Source: Lyophyllum atratum
Taxonomy: Eukaryota; Basidiomycota; Agaricomycetes; Agaricales; Lyophyllaceae
DNA: 64,000 nt
NCBI GenBank assembly: GCA_014905825.1
Contig: JACGCN010000015.1
Location: 868,001-932,000, forward strand
Direction: 5' to 3'
Shown piece after piece: positions 1-10,376 of the stretch (position 1 is the stretch's first letter; every line of letters begins with the position of its first letter). A program made the position numbers and the translations under genes. The notes under the pieces were generated by a model. That model did no database searches, was not told where the DNA came from, and saw only the letters and a program-made list of their open reading frames with translations.

Positions 1-343
1 GCGCCCTGGGGTGTCGAACCTCCTCACCATCCTCGCGGCATGCACGGACGAGGACGTCCACGATGTGGCGCGGAGGTATGAGGGCAAGGGACACGGAGAT
101 CTCAAGCCTGATGTAGCAGAAGCGGTGGAAGAGCTGATCAAGGGACCCAGAGCTGAATTCGAGAGGATACGGCACGAGGCGGCATTTTTGGCGGAGGTGG
201 CGAGGATGGGAGCGGAGAAGGCGAGAGAGCGGTCGGAGGGCACGATGCGGGAGGTTAGGGAGCGGCTGGGCTTGCGCGATGGGATACGGCGACCTCACGT
301 GGACCGCATTGCTAGACGACGCGACGAGGGGATCGCCCAGTGA
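1..343 (+). CDS. MSW1: Mitochondrial-type tryptophanyl-tRNA synthetase, C-terminal end (partial)
   Basis: Frame 2 is open from the window edge to a TGA at 341-343, so only about the last 113 residues are present. The segment starts inside the PGVSNLL motif that closes the catalytic domain of bacterial and organellar TrpRS. It continues through YEGKGHGDLK and the helical tail ending in VRERLGLR, which places tRNA-binding helices at the C terminus. The family charges tRNA-Trp with tryptophan. The bacterial-like sequence argues for the mitochondrial enzyme rather than the cytosolic one. A basic tail of about 20 residues follows the conserved part. Transcription comes from outside the window, so the start, any targeting peptide and the HIGH and KMSKS motifs are not visible. 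Confidence 0.85.
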   Translation, partial: RPGVSNLLTILAACTDEDVHDVARRYEGKGHGDLKPDVAEAVEELIKGPRAEFERIRHEAAFLAEVARMGAEKARERSEGTMREVRERLGLRDGIRRPHVDRIARRRDEGIAQ

Positions 344-612
344 TTAATGAGGAGTCAACTCCAGTGGTCTTTTGCGATTCGTTCTGATACAAAGTGCCAG
401 CTTACAACATTTCCTAATAGTATCGCGTTAGACAAGCCGACTCAATATATCCTTCATTTGGTTCCACGAATTGGCGTCCTTCGATGCCAGCGTGTATCAT
501 GGTGGCCTCAAGACGCGCATTCTTTCCAGACCATTCGCAGCGGCTGACATGGGGAAACGGTCGCGGAACGGGCATCGGATATCGGATATCCGTTGGCCGC
601 ATCCTGGCAGGG

Positions 613-619
613 TATAAAA
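613..619 (+). promoter_or_regulatory. TATA box of a putative small spliced gene
   Basis: A TATAAAA element lies in GC-richer DNA. It is followed by a C/T-rich leader at about 650-740, a common fungal core-promoter arrangement, and then by the ATG at 743 and two GT-AG introns. No transcript evidence is available. Confidence 0.4.
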
Positions 620-742
620 CCCGCCGACCTTGAGCCAACCTTTCGTCAGCACTCTTTACCTCTCACTTCCATCATCTCCTATGTTTTATCCACTTTCCAC
701 TTTCCACTTCCATCTCGCCTTCTACCTCCATGCTCTCGTCCC

Positions 743-997
743 ATGTACATCGTAAGTCCTTCATCAACTATGTCACGTATCGAATTCTAGCTGACGGCGT
801 CATCGTCGCGTCTGTCAGCCACCTCCAATAGTCAAGCTGGGCCTGGTGAGTAGCTACCCCTCTCGCTTGCGCCTTCCTTTACTGATACACATGTTCTCTC
901 CCGCCTAACAGGATTCGACCTCCCACATCCCGCCCAACAAGATTCGGCTCCCAAGCATCCCGCCCAACAAGATTCGACCCCCAAGCATCCCGCCTAA
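743..997 (+). CDS. Putative short three-exon gene running into a minisatellite
   Basis: Splicing 743-751, 791-845 and 912-997 gives an open frame. Intron 1 (752-790) is GTAAGT...CTAG and intron 2 (846-911) is GTGAGT...CTAACAG. The product would be about 49 residues. It starts MYILTASSS and ends in two and a half copies of a ten-residue repeat (HPAQQDSxPK) encoded by the 30-nt minisatellite. The frame stops at TAA 995-997, where the other repeat copies have CAA, and it is open again after that until about position 1115. I recognise no family. The frame also extends upstream of 743 to an ATG at 593. This may be a small secreted or untranslated gene, or chance splicing signals beside a repeat. 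Confidence 0.3.
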
Positions 998-1050
998 CAA
1001 GATTCGATCCCCAAGCATCCCGCCCAACAAGATTTGAGCCTCAAGCGCTC
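901..1050 (+). repeat. Minisatellite, five copies of a 30-nt unit
   Basis: Five head-to-tail 30-nt units start at 901, 931, 961, 991 and 1021. The core reads cgcccaacaagattcg followed by a variable triplet block and ccaagcatcc. Units 2-4 differ at only a few positions, while the first and last are more diverged. Confidence 0.9.
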
Positions 1051-1192
1051 GACCGACGTACCCCAAGTCGCAAGAGTCAAGACCTGGACCTGCGTGATGT
1101 GTGATCTCCGTAGATAATTGCTTTGCATGTACTGGGGGTGCGGGGCTTCCCGTGATCAAGGGCGGACGCGCGTCTCATTTCCGGGAGTCCAG

Positions 1193-1574
1193 GTTAGCGT
1201 CGTAGTACCTCGGTGGCCTTTCCGACTGCCCTCACGGGTTAGGAGGACTGGTTGACACACGAGAGAATCGACCAGCATTAGCCTCCGATGTGGTGGGCCA
1301 CGTCTCCGCCCTGACCCAGCGGTCAGGCTGCCTGCCGCTACTGGCTGAATCTTTCCGATACGCGACTTGGATTCCCTTGGTCTTCTTTTTTTTTGCCTCC
1401 GGGCTTTTTTTTGTTTTCGAGGGGCCGAGTTAGCGTCGATGAACCACGGTGGCCTCTCTGACTGCCCCTCTGGGGTTAGAACGATTGGATGACACTCGAG
1501 GATCGACCAGCGACCTGTAGCACGATGGGCTGTCGGACCCTGCCCTGACCAGACAGCTGGAGGCCGATGGCTGA
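1193..1574 (+). repeat. Diverged direct repeat, two copies (1193-1348 and 1429-1574)
   Basis: Both copies open with gttagcgtcg and then share ggtggcct, ctgactgcc or cgactgccc, gggttag, ttgacac or gatgacac, and gatcgaccagc, followed by a looser match through ccctgacc. The 80-nt spacer is rich in T-runs. No reading frame or known transposon end was recognised. Confidence 0.6.
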
Positions 1575-3235
1575 CGTGTGAGGATAAACACCATCATCGC
1601 GACTCGTTTTGTGTTTTCGTCTTCTTTGGGTCCCCTTTAGTGTTTACTTGTCATTTTCCACCCCCTTTTCCCCTTTTTTTATATTCGTAACCGACCATAT
1701 TATCAACGCATGGATTTCGAATAGGTGCGGAGAGTCCGAAGAGTGGTGCGACTGTGCCTCGAATTTCGTAGCTCGTATAGTATTCGATTGCCATGATGTA
1801 GAGCATTTACGAATCCATCCCAGAAGGCGGTGCAATGTCCGGGACGACTCCCTCGAGGTCTGGGGTTGAGCGCGTTAACATTGATTCGTTGGACGTTGGG
1901 CCCCTCCCAGTCGAAGTCAAAATTGATCATATTTGGCAACCATTGATTCGTGTTCGAGGTCACATCAATGTACTCCATGAACGAACCTTATGTCCCTTCT
2001 CTCCCCTTACATTGGCTTATACACAGTAGTGGTAATAACTGACTCTGCTTTTTGTCCTACTTGACTCCTTAGTCAGACGTTCTGGGACTTCGAATAGCTC
2101 GGCGAACGGAGTTGATAGGATCCGGGACGATGACGTACCCGCTTGCTTGTACGTCGGGATACTTCCGGGAACGCCCTTGTTCAGGAATTGGACCGCTGGG
2201 TGTACTATAACATAACATAACATTGTCGGACTTCGTACGCCGCGGCCCTCATTTCTTTACTGCCATCATATTCCAACTCATGTTCTTATTTTTTGCTACC
2301 ATGACCGCAGTGTTGAGTAAGCAATTGAAGAACATGTAGTAAGGTGAGTTCTGTTCTTCGCGATGACTTCTAGGCAATTAACGGGACGAAGTGCTACAGC
2401 ACGAAAGATGTTGAGAAAATCACGACGCAATCATAAACGCGACTCTTCGAATGGACCCGATACTCTAGTATCATCGCCTATTGGCCACTGTCATCGAATT
2501 CGACGTACGATTCCCGAGTTGTATACCACATCTCCTTCAGGTCCCCTGCTGGCTTGATCATTCCATTGAGAAGCTCCGCCTTCGTCTCTACTGACTCGAT
2601 CGCTTCTTTCAGATGCTCCACCTTCCTTCATGCTACATATACTTAGCCGATACTGCGCGGATCCCTTCACGGTCTTCCATATCACCGCAGCGCCTCCCCA
2701 CACACTGGCACGAGGTGCTCACCAGCGCCAATCCATCATCTCCATGATCTCGTATATGACTCCATAACGTGTGGGGCCAGGCTCGCACTGCCCGTGGATT
2801 CATGATTGATTGAACGATAGACAGCCTGGAGACGGCGTTTCTTCTTAAACGCTCACAGTCCATACATTCTCTGTTTTGGAATGATCCCTGGGCGTCTTGA
2901 TGTTCATCCGTGGCCAATTGGGCGTCGTCTATGGCCAAACAAAAAGGGACAGGGATCTCCGCCGCGGTATGCAGGTCAAGAGGTGCGTTAAGACGCTGAT
3001 AGAAACGATTAGAATACTAAGATAATTACTATGGTACAGCTCGTTGGGTATAATTTTTGTACCGATCGAGAGGCACTGATTCGTTGTACAGCCCTGTAAG
3101 CTGTGACGTAGGAGGTCGATAGAGCGCGGAGAGTGGGAGAAGAGGAGTTATATGCAGACGTCGACCTTGCGAAGTTTGCAATCGACATGCTTGCCCTGAT
3201 AAATCCCTCAAGAAAATTTGGAGAAGACTCAAAAA
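1575..3235. other. Gene-free stretch
   Basis: Only short overlapping frames without recognisable domains occur here. I see no repeat family, transposon terminus or RNA gene. The DNA before 1,700 is T-rich with homopolymer runs. Confidence 0.5.
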
Positions 3236-4453
3236 CTAGAAACCGGAAGACCTGGACACCTCCCAACCCTTCCACCCCTCCCGTGTCCCAATGCAATTTC
3301 CTGCCACAAGGTGACGACCTGAATCTCCGTTCAACCTGTCCACGATCGCCGAAGAGATGATCCCAGCAGCCATCGGTGCCCACGCAGCCGCTACGCATTT
3401 ATAACGGCCGTGACCAAATGCGAGCCACTTAATTCTCTCCTGCTCGCGTGTTATGCGATTTGGCTGGTATCGCAGAGGATTGAATGCATCGGCATCCTCT
3501 CCCCAAATATCCTCAGATCGCAAGACAGTCCCTATGTCGGCGCACTCATGATGAGCCAGGGGTTCGAGTACTTTATCGGCGAGAAATTGCATCGGCCACG
3601 GCAATACTGAGGCGATAGGAGGGTTGGGAGAAGCTCTCGTGATATGTTTAGACGGAGGGTGGAGACGCATGACCTCGGTCACACACCATTCCGCTGATGG
3701 CTTTAGATCATCGTAGGCGCGAAATTGCGCTACTGTGGGCAGGTCGTGGAGTTCTGCGAGCACGTTGGAAACGTAGACGTTGCGATGTGCGTAGGCGACC
3801 GTAGTTGCGACGACGCGCCACAGGGTCTCCCAAACGGGGATGAGATAGTCGAGCGGGTTTGGGTACGCCACTTCGTCAGGAATAAGTCGGCGTAAGTGGT
3901 GGTTGAGCTGGGGGAGGAGATGAAGAGGAATAGGTTCGGGTTTCTTCGAGAGCGACCACAAAAGCGTGATGTTTGTGGCGACAATACTGATGTCACAAGC
4001 ATCCAATTCGTCCACGGTGACGTCGACGCCTAGCAGGCCTACGAGTGCGACGCGCATCGTCACTTCTTGGACAAAGACGTCGAATTTGAGTCGGTCAAAA
4101 TCGACGAGGGATGCAGCTACTGCATCAATCGCGACCTGCTGAAAATGTGGCCATCCGCGTTCGGACGCTGCCTTGAGAAGCAACGCTGCACGGCCAACGA
4201 AAGCTGTATGAATAGTGGGACTAGGACTGACAAAGGTATTGGTGAGAGAAAATGCTCGAATCAAGCGCGCATTGGGCGCAGCACGAGCAACAAGAAGGTC
4301 GTGAGCGGAAGCATTGGGAGGACTGAAGACGTGGTGAATAGATGAGATAGTCTGATGTATTCGTATGATGCGATATCGGACACGCGATGAATACCATGCC
4401 AGCAATAGGGCAATGGGGAGTGAGGACGCGAGTAATGCGTTCATGGTATTCAT
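3236..4453 (-). CDS. Short intronless cytochrome P450
   Basis: A single uninterrupted frame encodes 405 residues. An N-terminal hydrophobic segment (about residues 5-21) would anchor it in the ER membrane. Diagnostic P450 motifs are present: ExxR in the K-helix (E260-R263), the PERF-like FNPLRY (324-329), and the haem loop FGHGRYKC with the thiolate ligand Cys353. Fungal P450s usually run to about 500 residues, and this one is some 90 shorter. The I-helix oxygen-activation motif (normally AGxxT) is unclear, the best candidate being VATTVA near 215-220. It is also intronless in an intron-rich genome. P450s mono-oxygenate small lipophilic substrates, but the subfamily and substrate cannot be read. 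No cluster partners flank it. It may be active, a recent retrocopy, or a decaying copy. Confidence 0.8.
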   Translation of the reverse strand: MNTMNALLASSLPIALLLAWYSSRVRYRIIRIHQTISSIHHVFSPPNASAHDLLVARAAPNARLIRAFSLTNTFVSPSPTIHTAFVGRAALLLKAASERGWPHFQQVAIDAVAASLVDFDRLKFDVFVQEVTMRVALVGLLGVDVTVDELDACDISIVATNITLLWSLSKKPEPIPLHLLPQLNHHLRRLIPDEVAYPNPLDYLIPVWETLWRVVATTVAYAHRNVYVSNVLAELHDLPTVAQFRAYDDLKPSAEWCVTEVMRLHPPSKHITRASPNPPIASVLPWPMQFLADKVLEPLAHHECADIGTVLRSEDIWGEDADAFNPLRYQPNRITREQERIKWLAFGHGRYKCVAAAWAPMAAGIISSAIVDRLNGDSGRHLVAGNCIGTREGWKGWEVSRSSGF

Positions 4454-5207
4454 AACGGGTCACAAAGCTTAACATGATGATGGATGCAAGTCTTATATGC
4501 ATTGGACGGGCGCCAATAGAACCAACAGAGAGGTAATATCCGCAGCCTTGAGATGTCAGAAGGACGCCTACAGCCATAATGATGCACCGCCAGAGAACAA
4601 CAAGCCATTTAACGCCGCAAGCCAAAAGCATCCAGCCAGGTCCTTTCCATAATTCGTTCCGCAGCAGGCGACATACTGCGGATTCATTTTGAGGAGGGAA
4701 GCACGGGGGCTGGGGGTGTGATGCTTCTTGCGAGAGTCAGGAAGTAAATAAACTTCAGCGCCCGTCTCGGCTTGAGTCACTTAAGCTTCGACTGAGCGTT
4801 TAGAAAAGTCCGAGGCTCACTTCTATCACGGGGACTATCGATTGAACTCCGGAAACGAGGAGAAACGAGGAGATAGATCTCGATTAACGGCGATCTGGCG
4901 GACGGGTTATGGTTGCTCAGTCAACAGCTTGGAAGCAGAAGGCGTCAAGGGATTTCTCGGACAACTCAACTCACACATGTCATCAAGTTCAAGGTGCTCC
5001 GGTGTAACGGGGATTGTCGCCTTTGGTTGCGGTCGTCACCCTATGGTAAACGATCAGCAAAGGTCAAAATGGATACAATGAGGAAACAGATGGAACGATC
5101 CAATAGTAAGCAGTGAAAGAGTAGATGCATGGAACAGCTAAAGCTACACGAGTATGAGTCATTGAACATAATCATGGAGATGAGGAACTAGAACTGGGTC
5201 CCCAGCA
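4454..5207. other. Gene-free stretch upstream of the P450
   Basis: No supportable coding region. It holds the presumed promoter of the P450, which is read leftward from 4453. Short GA-rich direct repeats (gaaacgaggag, twice) occur near 4850-4870. Confidence 0.4.
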
Positions 5208-5693
5208 TCAGACCGGCGACGCGTCAGAGGTATGACGGGACGAGCCGTCATAGGCGGGTTCGAGAATATCGAGGACATCAGCGCGCTGGCCGCCCCGCAG
5301 GTATCGAACAGACGAGATCTCGATACATGAGGAGTTTGGCCGCGTGACAGCGGCTGCCGGTGTCGCAGGGGATAGCTCAGAAATATTGGAAGCGGAGGAT
5401 ACACCCGAGGAGGGTGCGGGGGAGTACGGTCCATCATGATGGTCCACCGGGGTGCCGCTGACGCCTTTCGAAACCAAGCCATCGCAAGAGAACGGCCTGT
5501 ACAAGGTTTGAGGCTTCTCTGCCTTTTCGTCGAGCATGCCACCGACATCAGCATAAGATGCGGACATGTCGGAGAAGGAGTTGAGATGATTGTGCTTGCG
5601 CACAGGGTGACGCTCGACGAGAACGGCTAGAGTAGCACCACGGCCAGTAGAAGACATATTGGCGCCCTTGAATTTTGATCTGGAATGGATCAT
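5208..5693 (-). CDS. Hypothetical Ser/Pro-rich protein, possibly a 3' exon
   Basis: A frame of up to 161 residues, rich in serine, proline and alanine (PYSPAPSSGVSSASN), with no domain I recognise. A TTCCAG splice acceptor lies just before SKFKGANM, so this could be the last exon of a gene whose earlier part lies around 5720-5915, where another cysteine-containing frame sits. I could not join the two in phase. It may also be a non-coding open frame. Confidence 0.3.
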   Translation of the reverse strand: MIHSRSKFKGANMSSTGRGATLAVLVERHPVRKHNHLNSFSDMSASYADVGGMLDEKAEKPQTLYRPFSCDGLVSKGVSGTPVDHHDGPYSPAPSSGVSSASNISELSPATPAAAVTRPNSSCIEISSVRYLRGGQRADVLDILEPAYDGSSRHTSDASPV

Positions 5694-6170
5694 AACATCG
5701 GAATCAACGCAGAGGCTTCACCATGAAGGAAATAATGTCGGATTAATCGAGCCCGATATACCTTGCAGATGAACGCACCAGGTAAAGCTTGGATCCGCGC
5801 CAACGTCCTTTCCACCGAGGATGCATCCTTCCTTCCAGCATTCGGGGGAAAAGTCCACAACACGATGACAGCGCAGTCGGTGGCAGCAGGAGAGAGCTAG
5901 CAGGGAATTGTCCACATATATAGCTTTATGTTGAGATATACATCCGAGCTCTATTGCAAGTTGAGCCTCACGAGTCGACGCGGGCTTCGACGGGGACCGG
6001 TCACTGAGCCAGAAAATATTGGAGATGATTACAATCTATTACTTACAATCTAATCAACATTGCCACGCTGATAAGCGACTCTGTCAAGCTCTCACCGCCA
6101 CCAGCGCCCTCTTCCAGTCCTCTTGCTCATAAACCATGGCCAGCTCATCGCCCGCTCACCAACGTTTGCG
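5694..6170. other. Intergenic stretch
   Basis: It may hold an upstream exon of the preceding minus-strand frame near 5720-5915. Nothing else is recognised. The right part is C-rich and is the presumed leader of the DUF6593 gene. Confidence 0.35.
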
Positions 6171-6259
6171 ATGCATTTCTACCTATCATCACGCTCTGTC
6201 ATAAATTCCACATTCGCCAATGAGGACGGCCAGGTCCTCTGCAAAGTCGAGAGGGATCC

Positions 6260-6869
6260 ATGGCCACAGCAACACGTGTCTCGACCATAAGCATGGTCGT
6301 GGCCGACGACTTTCTTCGAGGGGATGGCGAGCCGGACATGCAGGATAAGTTCGCGCGTCTCGTGGAAATCGAACACCGTGTCCTCGGGTCGTCCGTCATG
6401 CGCTTTGGGGGCTACGAGTATCAGACGAAGGACTACTTCCGGAAGGAAGGCTTTTCGCGTTCAAATTTCGGACGGCAAGCCCCACTTCGCTTCGTGTCCA
6501 AGTTCTCGCTGAACTCGGGTTCGTCCACTAGTCTCCAGAAATCGCGTGCGAACGGCATCCGACGGTAGAGAATACGAATGGCTTCTTCGGTCTATGAAAT
6601 CAGAGGCGTGTAGGCTCGGTGCGGGTTTGCACATGATGGGTCCCAGGCTGATTCTGGCGACACCGTCATTTTCACAGCTCGTCACCAACGACAGCGAAGA
6701 AAAGACCATCGCGAAGACGCGTCGCCGCAGTCTCGGGATACTTGGACCCGCCGGACCTGGTTGTCTCGAGATCCAACCGGAAGGGGAACACATAATACAA
6801 GAGATCTTCATCACCTTCATTTACGTCGAAAAGTATCGCAAGGAGAAGGAGCGGACGTCTAAGTACTAA
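6260..6869 (+). CDS. DUF6593-family protein, possibly 5'-frameshifted
   Basis: Exons 6260-6458 and 6532-6869 give 178 residues. The 73-nt intron has a CTGAAC branch-like site at about 6509-6514. The product has the features I associate with the basidiomycete DUF6593 family: TRVSTIS, DMQDKFARLVEIEHR, RFGGYEY, RVRTASDGREYEW, and the closing EGEHIIQEIFITFIYVEKYRKEKE. Function is unknown for the family, and the proteins are small and soluble. Upstream, 6171-6250 in another frame encodes a fitting N terminus (MHFYLSSRSVINSTFANEDG, then QVLCKVE). Joining it to this frame needs a one-base shift near 6250-6270, and no intron of believable size fits. Either translation starts at 6260 or the gene carries a small indel. 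Confidence 0.65.
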
Positions 6870-8059
6870 TATAATGCACTCGGCTGGGGATCACCCTCCA
6901 TACTTAATCGATCCAGCTTAGAGATATTTTGCTTCAAGCTACATCGACATGGAAAATCGAGGTGAGTAGGAAAGAGAAGTGCATGTGCCCAGGCTCATTA
7001 AGCATGTTCCAGCTTCGCGAGTACGATACAACCGGACGGCTGTACGAGCGATTCATGGCGGTATTCATGCCTTCACCATCGAGCCTGTACTCACTTCCCG
7101 TCCCTTTCGTAACATGACTCGACCAATGTGGCTTCCTGGATTGAATAGGGTGAACCGAAACTTAAAGCACAACCTCATGATTTCGACAGATCCCGCATCG
7201 CACGAATGAATCTGCACCCTTACTTTTGTGATGCCAAATGGACACTTGGCGTATTCGTGAAATCTTTTGGTATACGGATATCGGCCCCGCAATACCAGCT
7301 TGAAGGTAGATTGATGTGCATGGCCTTCCGACCTTCACAATGTTGACCTTCAAGAATCAATGCGGAGCACCGTACAGTACTGCGAGGAGAGATATAGATG
7401 ATCGCTACCCTAAGACCCCAGACTGACTTCGATCGATGTGAGAATCTGCTCCCTGGCGCTTTTAACGTGGCTGGTTACGCCTACAGCCGCTCAAATGCAC
7501 AGTCAGTTGCGAACATCAGCATCTTTCATCATCTGATCAACTGTGATGTTTTTCTAGAGTGCACTGATGTATAGACTAGCTGTTTCTAGCCCCAGACTAC
7601 ACCGCCATGCCAGCTCCTTGATGATACAAAAATAGTATTGGTGTTGAACGGCGTGAGGATCCTGATCTGCCTGATAGTGATCTCCTCGTTAACTAGCTGT
7701 GATGGACTCGAGGGCAGTGACCAAAAAACATCTGTAGATGCGGTGATCCTTGGCAGGATGATGAAGGATGAGCGCGCTTCTGTCAATTATGACGTCTCAC
7801 CTCCTACATTTCCGCTCTTTCCCCAGGTGATCCCGCTCCGCTATATGTTCTGGCGTAAGCCTTCTCATGGGTCATCTAATTGGGGTCTAATCACATTATA
7901 CCGCCACCACGACGCAGTGTGGATCCCCCACACTCTGTAGGTGAATTCTAGCTCCAAACATGGTGCGCGATCGCTGAACCCCGCCTGCAGAGCCGTTACT
8001 GGTTTTCAGGCTCTCGAGTCGATAATCTGCAGCTCTTCATCTCATATACGTAAACGCCT
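6870..8059. other. Poorly resolved stretch upstream of a membrane-protein gene
   Basis: Contains no recognisable domain. A frame at 7638-7940 begins with a hydrophobic, signal-peptide-like segment (MVLNGVRILICLIVISSL). It could be an early exon of the membrane protein that follows, but I could not join it in phase. Confidence 0.3.
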
Positions 8060-8929
8060 ATGTCTTTCCAGACTACAAGCGCTGCGGAAGCGCCTCCGTT
8101 CACGACGGCGCGGAAGACGTCAGAATCACACCCGGTAACCACCCATGTAGAAACTCCCACTCCAGAAGGATCGACGAGCACATCAACCTTTGTAACAACA
8201 TTTATATCACCCACTACGCCTATCACTAATCTCTTGAAGTCAACGGCGTCAGATACTCCCACACCTGGCCTCCCGACTTCTTCTCCAGGGGAAACGGCTG
8301 GTATTACGCCGTCTACTACATCGGTAGCTAGTCCGAGTCGGTCGTCCATTTCCAGCTCGTCCACAGACAATCTATCCACCTCGACATATCAAAGTCAACC
8401 TACGATAACCCAAGTGCCAGATAAGAAAATTCCCACCGGAGAAATTGTGGGAGGGCTGGTGGGAGGCCTTGGAATCTTGGTGCTGTTAATTCTTCTCTTC
8501 ATGGTCTACTGGCGGAAAGGACGACGACGACGCAGAACTCGATTGACCCTCGTTCCTCTCATTTATGACCGCAGTTACACTCCATGGCCTTCCAGTAAAG
8601 GCAGTAAGTGTGCGACTATCGTTCCGCTCGCCATTGAGACTCATCACAGTCATGCTCCTTTTTGTTTAGCCCGCGGAAAAGCGTCGGCTCAGAGGCAATA
8701 CACCCGCCTGAGCATCAACATGGAGGATAGAGCTCGCTTCTCTGATTATAGCTCTGCTACTTCCCCCGTAGTACGTGGTGCTGGATCACCTATGGCTCCT
8801 GAGAGCCCTATGCAGCGGCAGGTGAAATACTTGAGTCAGCGGATCGTAGCGTTGGAAGTCCAACAACGGGATCTCGAGGGTCAACTGCATGATTCTCATT
8901 ACGCCCCTCCAATTTACTCGCCTGTTTAA
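8060..8929 (+). CDS. Ser/Thr-rich single-pass membrane protein (5' end unresolved)
   Basis: The frame encodes a Ser/Thr/Pro-rich, probably O-glycosylated ectodomain (about 110 residues), one transmembrane helix (GGLVGGLGILVLLILLFMVY), a stop-transfer cluster of basic residues (RKGRRRRRTR) and a cytoplasmic tail. The tail ends in a short coiled-coil-like segment (QRQVKYLSQRIVALEVQQRD) and a PPIYSPV terminus. An in-frame 66-nt intron at 8604-8669 (GTAAGT...TTTAG) should be removed, leaving about 267 residues of this part. A CTTTCCAG acceptor ends at 8070, so the true start and signal peptide lie in earlier exons that I could not assign. This architecture is common in basidiomycetes and resembles wall-sensor proteins, but no ligand or pathway can be read. 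Confidence 0.6.
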   Translation: MSFQTTSAAEAPPFTTARKTSESHPVTTHVETPTPEGSTSTSTFVTTFISPTTPITNLLKSTASDTPTPGLPTSSPGETAGITPSTTSVASPSRSSISSSSTDNLSTSTYQSQPTITQVPDKKIPTGEIVGGLVGGLGILVLLILLFMVYWRKGRRRRRTRLTLVPLIYDRSYTPWPSSKGSKCATIVPLAIETHHSHAPFCLARGKASAQRQYTRLSINMEDRARFSDYSSATSPVVRGAGSPMAPESPMQRQVKYLSQRIVALEVQQRDLEGQLHDSHYAPPIYSPV

Positions 8930-9611
8930 CACGGCAGCACCCTTCTCATCCCCTTACCCACCATCGTCGCTTCTGTGTCAAGCAATATTCTGCCTTTTTA
9001 GCATAGTGATCCGTAATTATGTCTTGATATTTTGGGAATTTTATGGGGTAGCATAAATTCTGTGCTGGGAAGCAAGCCAAATAGATCATTCGCAAAAAAG
9101 ATAGGCAAGTCTATGGAGGCCTCTCCGGAACACAGTTTGTTGATAACTGCCAATCATTCTGATTCATGCAACAATTGTGTACTTTGTGAGTCAACTGCCA
9201 ACGCCCGCAGCCACTCAAAGTCAAGGGTCTTCTATGATATATTTGTAAAAATATCCCTTGCGGGAGCCGTCGTTGACTGACAAGCAGCTCGATGGGATGT
9301 GATCACGGCCGCCTCATCGCAACTTGATGTGCAGAATAAGATATCTCATCAAGGCTGCTGCCCGTAGTCTTTAACATCATAATGACTCGGAGAAGCCAAA
9401 TATAATTCCTCTTTTCCCGTTCCGTACTTTGACTATCCTTCTACTTGGAGACTCTTGGAGGGGTAGACCAAGGGTACATAGACGCGACGCGTTGATCATG
9501 TGCAGGTCACGTGGATACCAGAATTTCCAAGACCTGTCAGTGTCTGGAGAGGGGCCGGCATCAAAGTGACTCTCGACCACCATCTACTCTCTCTTCACCG
9601 TAGTTTGTACC
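8930..9611. other. Intergenic stretch
   Basis: 3' flank of the membrane-protein gene and promoter side of the next gene. No coding region, repeat or RNA gene was recognised. Confidence 0.4.
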
Positions 9612-10376
9612 ATGGAAATGGATATTACCGTCTCATTAACAAGCCGGAACACCAAAATCCGTCCTTTATCTTCTGGTCAAGAGAGAAAATTGGTGGATTA
9701 CCTCGACGAACAATTTCTGCAACTCACACGTGGTTATAAAAAGCGGTTGGTTGACTTCAAACTCCCCGATTTGCCTTGGTGATAATTGTTGACGGTGTAT
9801 ATAAACCCCTCGAACACTCAACATCGCAGCTCAGAAATTACTACACACCTGCCTACACTCCATGCATATCTCGACGCATCCCGGCACATCTTGTCTCTGG
9901 TACTCCAGATTCCACCCATAGACCCCTCCACTTCTCTACGGACAGCATACCTCCTCCACCTGACCAACGACACCTTGATTTCGATACCGGGATACGCGCC
10001 AAACTCTCAGACATTACCGGAAGCGCTCGATTGGCTCGATGACCTGGATCAAGCCTGGCTGGCCGTTCTACAAGCACAAGTGTGGGACCCGTCGACTCGC
10101 GCTGGCATTGACCTTTATATCGATGCAGCAGACGCGACCGCGGGGTTGAAGTCATCGCCAGTAAGCCAGACAGAGCGCACGCGTCTACGGAGCTTGCTTA
10201 TGGGCGCCTCTGCCGGTCTTGAGGAGTGGCTGGAGAATCGGAAGGAATGGGAGGAGGATGAAGATGTGGAGATCATGCTACAGAGGCTTGGGCTACAGGC
10301 AGATTTCGATGACTTGTTTTCGAGGACCCTTGATCATCTTGGAAGCTTGGGCGGGGTAATGATAGCGCCAATTTAG
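9612..10376 (+). CDS. Conserved-looking two-exon protein of unknown function
   Basis: Exons 9612-9745 and 9830-10376 join in phase through an 84-nt intron (GTTGGT...CGCAG) into 226 residues. The N terminus (MEMDITVSLTSRN, then LVDYLDEQFLQLTRGYKKR) leads into a largely helical protein with LHAYLDASRHILSLVLQIPP, EALDWLDDLDQAWLAVL and SQTERTRLRSLL segments, and an acidic stretch (KEWEEDEDVE) near the C terminus. It has no signal peptide or membrane segment, so it is probably cytosolic or nuclear. The codon pattern and clean splice phase support a real gene, but I do not recognise the family. The start at 9612 is the first ATG in frame, and a second ATG lies two codons later. Confidence 0.65.

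Noticed and set aside
901..1050. CRISPR-like array
   Set aside because: Units are contiguous 30-mers with no unique spacers, in a eukaryotic context.
905..1159. Minus-strand frame with LLGGM repeats
   Set aside because: It is the antisense reading of the 30-nt minisatellite. The plus strand has a promoter-like element and splice sites.
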